Origin: Epiperipatus broadwayi
Lineage: Eukaryota > Onychophora > Udeonychophora > Euonychophora > Peripatidae
Assembly: GCA_028023455.1 (NCBI GenBank)
Contig: JAQFVV010000254.1
Location: forward strand, 496,001 to 560,000
Reading direction: 5' to 3'
DNA length: 64,000 bases
The notes below the pieces were generated by a model that ran no database searches, was not told where the DNA came from, and saw nothing but the letters and a program-made list of their open reading frames with translations. A program made the position numbers and the translations under genes. The number at the start of each line of letters is the position of its first letter. Positions within the stretch are counted from its first letter, which is position 1. Positions 22,900-35,690 of the stretch are shown here, piece by piece.

Positions 22900-25800
22900 A
22901 CCGAGCTATTAGAATTAGTTCTGAATCTGATTTGTCTAATTTATGATATGGGTTATTTTTTAAAAAAAAAAATTAATAGGAGAAAATAATTTGGCTATTG
23001 ATAATTTTAAGATTTTTCATATAAATATTCGTAGTGTGAGGAGACACTTTGATGAGTTGTTAATTCTTTTACATTCGTTTGATTATTCATTTGATATTAT
23101 AATTTTGTCTGAGATCTGGATTAAAGAATGTAAAAAAAGATTATACGAATTAGAGAAATATATATATATCAATTATTAAATCTAGAATTAATAATTGATC
23201 AGGTGGAGTTTTAGTTTGTGTGACTTCTGTTGTTGCAATTTTTGATTTTTCTGAGTTTAGTGTTTTAAACTTCATTTTAGGTTCAGACAAATTAACACTT
23301 GTTGCTCTGTATAGGTCTTACAACCATACAGTTTAAAGATTTAGTGGTGAACTTGGTGATTTACTTCCTAAAATAAATGATAAATTCATTATTCTTATTG
23401 GTGACTTGAACATAGATATTTCTGGTGAAATTACTTTTGCTGCTCAGCATTATTTAAATATGTTGTCACTTTGTGGATTTATTCAATGTTTATTTCATCC
23501 TATACACATATTACATCTTCTTCATCTTCACTTACTGACCATATCTTTGCTAGATGTCCTGAAAATATTATTTTGAAAACATTTTTGTTGGATTGGTGTC
23601 TACAGATCACAGAGGAATTGTTAATTTTACAAAAAAAAATTCTCATAGGGAAAAATGTTTCAAACTTTTATCTCATGATCGTTTGCATTCCTTAATTACT
23701 AAGTATAAATGGAATCTAATCTTTGAGATGAATAATGTAAATTGTGCATTTTCATTCTTTGTTGGAAAAATGAAAGAGTTTATAGATCAATGTTCTTTTA
23801 TAAAATATATAAAAAAGAAAGATTTGAAGAGAAGTGATTGGATTACAAAAGAGTTAATATCAAAAGTTAACAGAAAGAATAAATTGCACAAGCCTTTGAA
23901 AATGTTTCCTTCTAATGAAGAATTTAAAATTCAGCTAAAGGTTCTTGATAAAGAAATAAAAAAAGATATAGTTAAAACTAAATTGTTTTTCTATTCAAGT
24001 CGAATTAATTCTTTAAAATCAACTAAATTAAGCAACTTTTGGACTGTTGTTAAAAAATTTATTTTTAAGAAAGGATTTTCACAAATTTCTAGAATAAAGA
24101 TTAATGAAATATCTATTGATGTTTTAAATAATTCAAAACTAATAGCTGATCATTTCAATTAACATTTTGTACATAGTTTGGAATTATTAATGAATAGTTT
24201 TTCAAATAATTACAGTTCTCATGTTTTTCAATATGAGAAATTTACTATGAAATCTTTTGTTTTTAAAGAGATTGAAAAATTTGAAATTTTGGATTCTCTT
24301 TATAAAATGAGATCTAAGAAATATATTGGTTTGGATGGTATTTCTGTAAAAATATTAATTGAAAATATTTACATTCTTTTACGAATTTTATTTTTTTATT
24401 TAATTTTGCTACTGATTCAGGTGTATTTTCAGATTGTTTAAAATCTGTTATTGTTACACCTATTTTTGAAAGTGGAGATAGGGAATGTTTGGAAAACTGC
24501 AGGCCAGGTTCTATTTTATTAACATTATCACAAATTTAGAAAATATGTATAAATAATAGAATTGTTTTGTTTTTTCAAAAGTATAATTTATTTTCAAATA
24601 ATCAATTTGGGTTTTTGCCAGGAAGATCTACAGAACTGGCTTTATCTGAACATGTTTCAGCCATCACTGAATCTTTAGAGAAAGGTTATAAAACTTTAGG
24701 TGTTTATTTAGATTTGCAGAAAGAATTTGACTGTGTTCCACATGATATATTAATAATTAAATTAAACTATTGTGGCATAAGGAGTACTATGCTTGAATGG
24801 TTTAAATCTTATTTAAGCAATAGAAACCATTTTGTTAAAATTAATAGTTTTTTGAATGATTCTGAAATAATCTTATGGAGTTCCTCAGGGTTCAATCCTA
24901 GAACTATTATTATTTACTATTTATATTAATGATTTGCTTGGTCTTTCTCTTCATTCTAACATTTTTTTGTTTTGTAGATGATAGTGCTTTGGTTACTTCA
25001 GCAGTTTCATATTGTTTCCTAGAGAAACTTGTGAATAAAGATTTATTTAAAATTGCACATTGGATGAACAACAATAGATTACTGCTAAATATTAATAAGT
25101 GTAATTATATTATATACTCTCTTAAAAACATTCCAGTAAAAGACTTGTTAATTGAATTACCTTATGTGAATCAAACCTCTTGTCAGAAAATTACCAAGAC
25201 TACAACAGTGTCTTACTTTGACTTGATTTTGGATGCATATTTACATTTGAAAAAGCAGAATTTTTGGCTTCAAGTGAAATTAAGAAAACTTAATTTTCTT
25301 TTTTATAGATCAAGAGATTATTTGTTAAGTCTGTTCTGTTAAGTATATATATACATATTTATTTAAGCAGGCTTTGTTATGGTATAACATTATGGGATGG
25401 GATTGCAGTATATTATTTGAGGTCTTTGCAAACACTTCAGAATATTACACTAATAATTATTTTCTTTAAATCTTTGGATTTATCAAGATTTGAATTATAT
25501 AAATGTGGTGGAGTTTTAACTATTAATCAATTATTTATAGTGAATATCTTATGTTATCATGTTAAATACAAGGGAATGAATAAAAATAATTCTTCATCAA
25601 TAATGGGAACTAGATCATATATACACAAATTTATTTAAGCAGGCTTTGTTATGGTATAACATTATGGGATGGGATTGCAGTATATTATTTGAGGTCTTTG
25701 CAAACACTTCAGAATATTACACTAATAATTATTTTCTTTAAATCTTTGGATTTATCAAGATTTGAATTATATAAATGTGGTGGAGTTTTAACTATTAATC

Positions 25801-26180
25801 AATTATTTATAGTGAATATCTTATGTTATCATGTTAAATACAAGGGAATGAATAAAAATAATTCTTCATCAATAATGGGAACTAGATCAAGTGATTTTGA
25901 TTTATTATTTGAAGCAATATACTTTAAAATCCATTGTAGGTATCAAAAATGTTATCTTCATCCAAAATTTTATATTTTTATAAGGAACATTGGATTTAAT
26001 GTTAATGACTTATCAAAAAAAACTGAGAAAAATCATTATGGATTGGATTATAAGTGATGATAATAAAAACTTTATTTCTATTTAATTATTTTATACTATA
26101 TTAATGTTTTATATTTTATTTGCACATGTATTTTTGTTAAGTTCCATGCTGATTTTTTTATCACAAGGAGATTATTATAT
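22900..26180 (+). pseudogene. Jockey/CR1-superfamily LINE, decayed but nearly full ORF2
   Basis: Endonuclease part: FKIFHINIRSVRRHFDELL (22997 on), IIILSEIW, then ILIGDLNIDI (about 23390) and SLTDHIFAR (about 23530), i.e. the APE-type N, E, GDLN and SDH positions. RT part: KKYIGLDGISVKIL (about 24310), VTPIFESGD (24450), NNQFGFLPGRSTELALSE (24600), GVYLDLQKEFDCVPHDIL (24700) and FVDDSAL (24974). At least six frameshifts or stops break it, and PQGS is damaged. The 3' end runs into a TAA-rich tail at 26199. Its nearest style is the CR1/L2-like branch, which separates it from the RTE copies at the window ends. Confidence 0.9.
25343..25889 (+). repeat. 272-bp identical tandem duplication inside the LINE
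   Basis: TTTATTTAAGCAGGCTTTG at 25358 and again at 25630 each start the same run of about 260 bp, ending GGGAACTAGATCA. By eye the copies are identical although the LINE itself is heavily decayed, so the duplication is much younger than the element (or it is an assembly artefact). Confidence 0.9.
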
Positions 26181-26198
26181 GTTTAATAAATTAAATAA

Positions 26199-26284
<86 letters not shown>

Positions 26285-26316
26285 TATTACTACTACTACT
26301 ACTACTACTATTACTA

Positions 26317-26354
<38 letters not shown>

Positions 26355-26408
26355 ACTACTGCTGCTGCTGCTACTGCTACTATTAACTACTACTACTACT
26401 ACTACTAT

Positions 26409-26482
<74 letters not shown>

Positions 26483-26588
26483 TGTAAATGCTTGTGGTCT
26501 TGTTTGAGCTGTTTGTTTATAAATAAATTGAAGTATTATTATTATTGTTGTTGTTATTGTTATTATTATTATTATTATAATTATTATA
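26199..26588. repeat. Compound trinucleotide microsatellite, LINE tail
   Basis: AAT units, then ATT units (a perfect potential hairpin), then CTA units with an embedded CTG block (about 26333-26375), then a long CTA run to 26481, and a separate ATT/GTT patch at 26535-26588. It begins where the LINE 3' end is expected. Confidence 0.95.
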
Positions 26589-26639
26589 AGAAGACAATAT
26601 GTATTTTGCTTATACTGAATGTTTTTATATGTGAGTAGA

Positions 26640-27345
26640 GGAATTTGAACTCAGGACTTTTCAGTCTGTTCATCCTCCACTCTATCTCAAGCAACCAATA
26701 CACATGACCACGCATATGAATATATATATATATATATGATTGCATCAGTGCTTGGTTTATATTAAGATAGAAAATCCTCCAACATTAATGGACAGGCTTC
26801 AATTTTCTTATTTTCCAAATATTTATCTATCCATTTCATTGAAAAAAGAATGGAATTGTCAAATCCTGCTTAAAAATTCCATATTGCTTGGGACTTAGAT
26901 TACATCTTAGTATAAGGTCAACCCATCCTTCTCCTATTAATATATATGGATACATAATGTCCAATAATATGAGGGGTTAGACTGACATAATGTCTACATG
27001 AGTATATCTATAATTTTAAATTCAACAAGGACTTTGAGCATTCCATCATTGATTTTCCAATAAAATGGATGGATGAATAATCGGAAGGATGAGAATATTA
27101 AATCCTGTTCATTAAATCTTGAGAAATTGCTATATTAATATAAATTGAGCACTGGTTGTATATATGTGCGGGAGATTATGATCTGGCCCAACTGATAAGT
27201 GCTAGTTCTACACAAAATACATATAATGGGGATCATATATCTTTTTCACATGCATGTTGTCATGTATCGGTTGCTTAAGATAAAGTGGATGATGAATAGA
27301 CTGAAAAATCCTGAGTTCAAATCTCTCTACTTACAAATACTACTA
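26640..27345. mobile_element. Family F element, diverged subfamily
   Basis: The left arm starts GAATTTGAACTCAGGACTTT. The right arm ends with its inverse (AATCCTGAGTTCAAATCTCT). Inside are GGACAGGCTTCAAT and CATTCCATCATTGATTTTCC, shared with the 9.5, 39 and 44 kb copies. The right-arm hammerhead is recognisable; the left one is lost to a (TA)n expansion. Confidence 0.75.
27187..27230 (+). ncRNA. Hammerhead relic, family F
   Basis: CCCAA, CTGATAA (G8 to A), GTGCTAGTTCTACAC, AAAATACATATA, ATGGG. The length of 44 is preserved. The core and G12 are mutated, so it should be inactive. It keeps C at the last stem II position followed by A, one of the two expected CpG decay products. Confidence 0.5.
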
Positions 27346-30300
27346 CTAATAATACATTAGAGTTCCTAATCTAAAATGTTTCTTGATATTCTGTTTTAAC
27401 TAATGTGCAAAAGTGACATCTGCATGGCTTTCTAGTTTTTACTTTTACATTTTTAAGTTCTAACTTAATTTATTGTCACATAAAGACTTCAAATGATCTT
27501 AATAGATAGATAGAAATATATAATGTAAATATGGCAAAGTGGTAACATCATGCACATTATATTTTATTCCAAAACCTTTAATGGACAAACCTTAGAATGA
27601 TAAAACAGTTTATTTTTTATTATTTCTACAAAAGTGGATGCATTTTCCACATTTCATTATTTCACAAATAAATGGTTCATTTTTTAAATTAATAGCCAAT
27701 TTCAGAATATAATTTTCTTTTATTTGTAGTTAAATTAAATATTTATTTATCATTTTCATAAAGCAACTTCAGAAATTTTCTTAGGCTTGGTAGAATTATT
27801 ATGATCATTAGATTTATGCTTTACAGCCATTTTAAATTAAATTTGTATTTTTTTAGTAGGGAGGGTGGAGAAACAAATATGCATTGCTTTCAAGTAATTT
27901 TAAAAACCACGACTAAATGAGATCATGTGATATGACAATAATATGAGATTTGACAAAGTGTAAAAAAAATGTTGGTTATCAGATTGGAAAATAGAAATAA
28001 AATTTACAACTTTACTATTAATTTAATGTTTTTATTTTTTGTTTTTATTCTATTTGATAGTGTATAAGTAAAATAGCATTTGTTGGGTAAAAGGATGTGA
28101 TGACTCTACTATATATATTCTGTTAAGAGCCAATTCTATTAATTTTGTTTCAAAGCTGTCATCTAGTATAATATTAAGTAATCAGTACATGTTAATTAGT
28201 ATTAAATCCTTATTCTTCTATTGATTACTCAAACTTATAATGGATCAAAGTACTGGAGTAGAAAAGAATAGAATTTGTTCTGGTAAATCATTGCTTAATC
28301 TGGGATCATGAGATATTTTTTGGTATATTACTTTAGCTCTAAACAAATTGACAAACAAATTTTAAAATAGAGTTTAAAAAACAATAATTAACCCATCTTA
28401 TCTGATTTAACTAAGCAAAAGAATAGAAATAAAAGAGACAAAAACATTCATTATTAAATTTTGAAATAAACGGTTATTTTCTATGTGAATATTGTTAAAA
28501 AACTAATTTGAACATCATGGCAAAAAGAAAAATAAGATAACTTTGCTTTTTTAAAAAAATTTTGGGATTAGAAAGCTGCAGATAATAAAATAATTATATG
28601 TAATTGTTATTTATAATTAAAATCAAGACCCAAAAGCTATTGTTGGATACTAGAGCAAAATAGTTTAGCCTTAAAGACTGTCAAAAATAACTGATAGATT
28701 CTTAGCAATACCAGCCTTAAACATATTTCTAGTGTTTCACAAAAATGGTCCCACACTTTATTTTGTTTAGAGAAAAATAAATCCATGAAAACATTCCATC
28801 TAATATTTACAATTCTGTGGACAGAATGAATTATTATTTACATGAAATAAAAAGGATATGTGAATCTTGTAAATTGTCAAATGTATAAATATTGCTGTCT
28901 GAATTTAAATCCATATACTAACTTGGATTAAAAATAAAAGTGGTTCTTCAGTTATTTCTAGTTAAACTCATGATGTAACTTTATTATTGTAAACTAGAGT
29001 AAAGTAATTTAACTTTAGAACTGTCAATAGTAATTAATAATTGCTTAGAAACACCACTGTTAAACATCTCTCGTAGTTATCAACTGTAAATAACCTCACA
29101 TGTTAAATGAGAGATTATATCTCCATTCTTGTATAGTTGATTATTAATCTAATAATTAATAAATGCCATATTTTATCTAGATGGTACATTAATTTCACTG
29201 TGAATTATCACCAATGTTGACAAAGGTAAACTTATATTCATCAAAAGCTCCATGAATAGAGGATTTATTCAATTCTTGATCCTTTGTTCAACATTTAGAG
29301 TGCTATGTATTCATAGCCTGAAGGATTACATGTACAATTAAGCTATAAATGCAATAACTAATAATATAGTGGTTTATATATGCATATGTTATATTGTGCA
29401 AGGAAACCACTCTTCACTCATATGCTTAGAAACCTGACACACACTCTCCTGTCAAGCCCTAATTTAGACATGGTCAATAAAGATTTGTTTGTTAAAGAAT
29501 ACTCTCTGAACATAGGTGGGACCACTCATTCTTTTAAAACAATTATTGATTAAAGAGTACATGCCAATTTTATAGCATATATGTGAAAAATAGTTTATTT
29601 TACAAAATTAAGCCATGTATATATATAAATTTTAAATTAAACATAAGCTCAATGTATATGTAAACAAAGGGGTTAAATCAGCCTCCCCCAGGCTCTGACT
29701 TAAAAGCACTCTACATTTTGAACAAAGGACCAAAATAGAATGACATATATATGTTGACTATTTAAAGTTTAGATCCGGTGTCTCTCATTGATTGGCATAT
29801 ATAGTAGCTACAAAATAGCATTGTTATAATACCAGTGAAACAAAAGTATCTATTAGATCAACTTCCAGAATGTTAAAGTTCTCAGCAGATGGAGAAAGCT
29901 TTCTGAATTCAAAATCAATAATTGATTAATTGATATTTTTAAGTTTTTTGAAAAGTTATATCATTCTAATAATTATTTAATCTAAAAAATGTTACTAACG
30001 TGAATTTTAATATGCTGATTCTTCACTAACTCATAGAAGCATAGATTTTGAATGTCTTTTAGTATGGGATGGATTAGATAGCAGCTCTTTTATAGTTCAC
30101 TTTTCTAATGGTACGTATTTTTACATATAAAATTTATCTCACCTTTTGAAAACTAGATTTCACTCTATTATAAATTCATAGCAAATGAAATTCATCAATA
30201 AATATTTTGGAAAAGCATTTGATATTTGCTTAATTGTATTATTTAAAGCATATCAAGGTTACTTATTGTCTTTTTGTTTGTCTTGAACAAATTATTATTA

Positions 30301-30801
30301 TTATTCTAAAAAAAATGTCATTTACATAGATATTACAATAAGCTCAAAAACAAAAAGAGAAAAATTATATTTTGAATTTAAAAAATATAATTAATAACTC
30401 TTTTCATTTAGACTTTATTCATTGCAATATATTATTTCTACAATTACTTTTATTTTCTTACATTCAACTGTTCAGCAGTCTTCATCAGAGATTTTATTAG
30501 GTTCAGTTAGAAGAGAAACTAATAGAAACTCTGTTGAAGACTGCAGAAGCAGTTAAAACTATAAGAAAAAGAAATAAAAGCAATTGTAAAAACAATATGT
30601 TGCACTAAATAAAATATAAATGAAAGGAGTTATTAATTAAATTTCTTAATAAAACCAATGCACAGAATATAAAAAAAAATGATATAATTTAAAACTGTTA
30701 TTCTAGTAGACTGTCATTTAACTCTGTATTCTCTGATTAAAGATGTAATACAATATTAGTAATATTTTTTGAATAAGTAACACTCTCATTTTTTACTTCA
30801 G
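27346..30801. other. AT-rich region, weak dispersed similarities
   Basis: 28640-28760 and 28950-29080 look like diverged copies of one another (AACTGATAGATTCTTAG / ATTAATAATTGCTTAG). 30455-30600 is a short foldback around GCAGTCTTCATCAGAG and CTCTGTTGAAGACTGCAG. No gene, tRNA or long reading frame was recognised. Confidence 0.5.
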
Positions 30802-30813
30802 AAATCTCTTATT

Positions 30814-31447
30814 TCATACAAAGGCACACTCTCTGTACAGTAGTTCCACCCAGTACAAGCCCTAGTAGTCAATGGATACAAGAAGATTTGTGCATAAAAT
30901 CCCTATTTAATGCCTACTCATCCAATATCTACAGACTTCTAACTTGTAGCTCTCATCAGTGAGATGCTTTGGATCTGACAGTATTGTATTCAGATCATAA
31001 GATCTAATGCAATTCTCATGCAGTCATCATTTATCTATGTAGTTAATTATTAAGCTATGAGTCCAAGATGAAAACACTGTAATATTTTCAATTCAACCTC
31101 ATTCACCTGTATAGTCTAGTTCAGTATCTATGCATTTTGGTATCTTTGGTTTTTTAAAAATCATAGTGACTAATTACCCTATGAGAAGATTTGGCATAAA
31201 ATCACTAAAACATCACATGATCATTTTCTATGCTTACACAAATTGTTAAAACAGCAGTAAATTCCATACAGTAGTGTCATGCAATGCAAGTCTTACTAAT
31301 CAATGGATGCAAGAAGGTTTATGCATAAAATTACTATCTAGTCCCCACTGATCCAATATCCCCAGACTAGTTTTTAGCTTGCAGCTGCTGTATTAACAGC
31401 TTGTGTAAGCATAATAAATGTTGATCATGTGATATTTTAGTGGTTTT
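30814..31447. mobile_element. Composite family B element with 12-bp target duplication
   Basis: Flanked by AAATCTCTTATT at 30802-30813 and 31448-31459. It contains two family B arms (30827 and 31255 on) and an inverted family leader between them (31200-31240). Kernels at about 30930-30964 and 31355-31390 (minus strand) are both damaged: the first reads GAAGTC with stem III lost, and the second has lost CTGATGA. Confidence 0.78.
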
Positions 31448-31957
31448 AAATCTCTTATTCAGCAATAATTAGTGTTTCTTAAATTAAGTCAACTTTAAAA
31501 ATTTTATTTTGATTAATTATTTCATCTGATATTCCTGTCATATTCTTTTCAAGAGAAAATTCATTTGAGCACTACAAAATCACATATTTATGTTTCAATG
31601 TACACTTTTTTTCCCATGTAGGAATAGGTATACAAATGTCACATGACTTAGTGATCTACTAATCATGCAGTTGTAGAATCAAACCCTAATTTTGTTTTAC
31701 CTAATTCCCAGTTAATTAAGTTGAAAACATGCTTAGTTTGATCAACTTAATGGAATTTTTGCATTCAGTATGTCACTAGATTGCTCAAAGGTTGCACACA
31801 CACACAATCCAAATTATCTTGCACACTTTTATAGTATTTGAATGTGGACACTTTTTATAAAAAAATTTGACACATATTTCATTAAATTATTGATTACTCA
31901 GTGACATTTAAAAAATGGAACCATTAGTAAGATTATTGTTTATTCACATTAGAATTA

Positions 31958-32319
31958 AAACAGACAAAACTCTCCATACATTAGTGCCATTCAGTGCAAA
32001 ACAGAATGACCACTGGATACCAGAAGGCTTGTGCATAAAATCCTTATCTAGTGCCTATTTATCCAATATCCCAGACTAATTTTTAGCTTATGGCTTTCAT
32101 CAGTGAGGAGCTTTGGAACTGAGAGCACTACACCTAGATCTTAAGATCTAATTCACCCCTCTAGAAACCATCTTTTATCTCTACTTACCAACAAAACTAT
32201 TGAGTTTAAAATTAAAACCACAATAATATTTTCGATCCAAGCTCATTAGATTATATAGTCATACAGGTCTGAATTCAGCAAGCATAAGAAATGGTGATCA
32301 TGTGTTGTTTAGTGGTTTA
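31958..32319. mobile_element. Family B element with 12-bp target duplication
   Basis: Flanked by ACATTAGAATTA at 31946-31957 and 32320-32331. It runs through the family arm (ACAAAACTCTCCATACATTA), the kernel, GATCTTAAGATCTA and the tail AAATGGTGATCATGTG. A kernel lies on the minus strand at 32070-32108: CCTCA, CTGATGA, AAGCCATAAGCTA, AAAAT, TA, GTC, TGGG, where GAAAC has become AAAAT. Confidence 0.8.
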
Positions 32320-32331
32320 ACATTAGAATTA

Positions 32332-33055
32332 GTTTGTTGATAGTAAAACTTTCATTTCTTTATCTATTTTTTCATTTTAAAACATTAAGCAATCAATCCT
32401 ATTCAAAGTGAACGATTAAGAGATATGGATGAGAAGGAGAATAATAGGAACTAATTTTGAAAGGAAAGGATTGGTAATGCAGAAGAGTTAAAAAAAAGTA
32501 AATAAAAAATGATTATTTATTTTAAAAAATTATGAAAAGTAGAATGTTCGATTTTTTGAGGCAAATTATTTATAAAAGACAAATTGAAAGGATCCAGAAA
32601 GAGTAAAATTTAATAAGATTTTTATTGTTGAAAGAGTAACAAAGGACAATGGGGCTTAGAAAAAAAGTTTAAAGGAGAAGATCAGCAATATAAAATAGTT
32701 GAAAAGTGTAACTAAAAAATGATTATATATTTAAAATCTTATGGACGGAAAGTAAGTTGGGCATTTATTTTTGAGGCAAAATATTTATAAAAGACAAATT
32801 GAAAGAGATTAGGAAGTATAAAAGGGACAGAAGCAGAAGTATTAATACCAGTTATTTTAGTATTTAAAGAATAAATACAGGGTAGTAGTGCTTGGAGAAG
32901 ATGCTCTGGGGTTTGGTTTGTAAAATCTGTAATTTCATAGATAATTAGTGCATAAATATTGTTGAGTACATTCTCATACATATTTTCATTCAATTTATTT
33001 TATAAATTTTACCAAATTTTTCCAATGGTCAATAAAATTTGACTATTGTCTTTGT
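32332..33055. other. AT-rich spacer with a direct repeat
   Basis: TTTATAAAAGACAAATTGAAAG near 32570 and 32785, with similar context, indicates a loose direct duplication of roughly 210 bp. No gene was recognised. Confidence 0.5.
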
Positions 33056-33215
33056 TATTATCAAAATCACACTTTTCTTTATTTTTGCCATAATACCCTA
33101 TAAATACAATTTATCCAAACCCCTTCAAACACTTTTTAGCAAAACTCTTTATTTGTACATATATATACACCTACGTTTCAACTGACCTGCAGTCTTATTC
33201 AGAGCAAGTTTATTT
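33056..33215. repeat. Family A foldback arm
   Basis: CAAAATCACACTTTTC, AATACAATTTATCCAAAC, CACTTTTTAGCAAAACTC and TTTATTTGTACATA, then CTGACCTGCAGTCTT, match the arms of the complete element at 60894-61171. Only one arm is present. Confidence 0.8.
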
Positions 33216-34500
33216 TGTCTCAAAACTGCCGGGCGGTCGTGCTGGGTATATTTTGTTAACAGTCAAAACACTTTCTCATTAACATGCGAATGACCACCAC
33301 ACAGAACGCGCACCATCGGAGCGAAGCCCCTAATACTGAGTTCGAACAAGTTTATCGGTTCCACAATACAATCTACGGAATAACGCCTCTGATGCGACAT
33401 AAGTAAACACTTCTTTAGGCACGGTGGTCAGGGAGATGCACGAGATTCATGGGTTTTGTTTCCGAGTTGGCCAACAATCAAATGAATATTAATTAACACA
33501 ATAATCGAGGAAATATATAATGGGCATCAATAAATGAAAACTTAACTACAGACGTATAGTTAAAATTATTTATTTACATATTTAATAAAAGAAAACATTA
33601 GTAAGGTTATTGATCATATTTTAAATTCAAAGTCTCAACAGTTAATTGGTAATATTATATATATATATAAAATATATTTATTTATTAGGAGCATTTATTT
33701 ATATGACGGCATAATCCAGCTACCCAGGGTTCTCGAGTGAGTATTTCTAATGCGTGTTGTAAGGAATTTATACTTTGCACTGCAAGAGTCATCAGTAACG
33801 GCGGACATACATTTATTTAATAAAAATCTTTATTTTACGACTAAGGGCAAACATTTATTTGAGAGTATATGATGAAGATAATGCTGAGGCGGAGTGATAG
33901 AGAGAATAATAAACTAATATAAAAGAACATGTACGCTTTAGAAGGGCGATGTAAAATGGCAGCGCTGAAACTGCAATACCGTGAATAAGTTATAAGGGTT
34001 TCGGGTTGGTCTCTGCCTCGACCCGAAGAGGTAAGGTGTCACATGAGCATAACCAGGGACAAGCGGTCCGTGTCGCAATTTGCCAGCTGGCTGCATGACG
34101 GTCGTCAAGCCCTATGGGAACATTTTATCATGTCCGCTTGTGTAGGATGACTGGAGTTAATTCAACCCTGGAGAATCCGGAGTATTCACGGCATGGAATG
34201 AGCCATCGGGGCTTCAAAACGTAACACATGTATAATATCTGAAAGATTGTGGTAGTATTTAACTAGATTTCAAACTCGGCCCAACATTATCACCGTTGAC
34301 TGAAAGAAAATTGGTGACTCTCAAAGAAATGACATTTACATAATTATTCATTAACATTTAATAATAATAAAATATCTAAAAAAAAGGGATTATTACAGCG
34401 AGTATGCCAGCTATTACGGAGTAGTAGACCCTGCATTACAATAACTGATTCTTTGAATGCGTGTCGATTTATGAAATTTAAGTTATTTATAAAAGCAATA
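33216..34500. repeat. GC-richer block, possible old repeat
   Basis: Clearly less AT-rich than its surroundings, with several CpGs, no long reading frame and no RT or transposase motif. Short ordered similarities to 53600-54430 (TTAGGCxxxxxGGTCAGGGAGATGC; an ATGGGARCAYTTT-like block) suggest two old copies of one repeat, perhaps an LTR element. This needs an alignment. Confidence 0.3.
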
Positions 34501-34876
34501 TTAATGACATTAAATTCACTTTCAACGATTCAGGTTTAGCCTTAAACAAGTAATATGAGAGAATATTTCAATGTAATATAAATAAAATGTAGATTTAAGA
34601 AATACATAGAAGTGATAGAGGGGGGTAGCTAGATTATAGAAGTTTAAGATTACACGGTTTCAATTTTAGTTTCAAATTAATTTTAAATTTAGAAATTATA
34701 AATAATAGGAGATGAGTATAGGTTGTTATTAATAGAGTATTCTATAATTTGGAAAAAAAAAGTATGTTTTATAAGAGTTTTCGTCATTGGTTTAATAGAG
34801 ATTGTTGTAGTTAGAGTTTTCTTTCTTGTCCTGGGATATTGTTTTGGATTTTTAAAGACTTTCTTGTTTATTTCAG

Positions 34877-34906
34877 GAAGATCATCTTGGTGTTTTAGAT
34901 GGCAAG
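34877..34906 (+). other. Candidate 30-nt microexon
   Basis: The acceptor TTCTTGTTTATTTCAG is followed by 30 nt and then the strong donor GTGAGTCAG. In phase 0 it reads EDHLGVLDGK without a stop. The length is a multiple of three, as for many alternative microexons. No neighbouring exon could be joined, and chance matches of this size are expected in 64 kb. Confidence 0.25.
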
Positions 34907-35454
34907 GTGAGTCAGCAATGGTGTCATCTTCAATGAATAATTTGGTTTATGGTCATACTTGGTATTAATTTATTTAAGATATTTTAGATGCTATGAGAGA
35001 AGTAAAATTTAAGTGCATCTTTAGAAGTCTAAGATCTCTTTTCTTATCTTAATCTTTTCATTTTTCTGTTGAAATATTTTTAGGTTTTTTATTTATCTTG
35101 CTCAGGATAATATGTCTGTGGTTTTAATTAGAAAGAAATTTGTGTCTATTGTTTGTTTTTCTTTACATTCGTTAATTACATTTTTCTAGGAATTTTGTAT
35201 AATTAATTTATTATCTATCACTGAGATGTTTTAAATTTTCAAAGAAAAAGGGAATAAAATTATTTTAACTTTAATTAATTAATGCATCAGATTTTGTTAG
35301 AATTATTATTTAACGAAATTTAAACTAAACAACAAATACGAACTTTATAAAATTCAAAATAAATGATTATGATTACACAAAATTTATTTAACTAGAAGGA
35401 ATTTAAATTATATTATTTTATCCGTATTTATTGCCTTTAATTTGAGATCGAAAT
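34907..35454. other. AT-rich spacer
   Basis: No gene or repeat was recognised. Confidence 0.55.
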
Positions 35455-35690
35455 GTGTGCGTGTTTATGTTGAATTCTACATATATTTATACATTTTTAA
35501 GATTGTTACACACACAACTCGATACCAAAAAGTTTAAATTTGGGTGGGATAGACCGGTCAGTGAGAGACGACAGAAAAAGGTGAAACTTGAGATTCGAAT
35601 ACGAATCTCACTGTTTCAATGTACAAATAAAGAGTTTTGCTAAAAAGTCTTTGAAGTGGTTTGGATAAATTGTATTATCATTGTTGATGA
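35455..35690. repeat. Mosaic foldback repeat
   Basis: The part 35535-35620 (TTTAAATTTGGGTGGGAT, GAGATTCGAATACGAATCTC, GTTTCAATG) recurs at about 56065-56165 and, inverted, at about 50350-50425. The part 35620-35690 (TACAAATAAAGAGTTTTGC, TTTGGATAAATTGTATT) is the outer arm of family A. So the central part differs while the flank is shared. Confidence 0.7.

Noticed and set aside
26104-26487. Long open frame of poly-Ile, Leu and Thr
   Set aside because: It is only the translation of the trinucleotide microsatellite.
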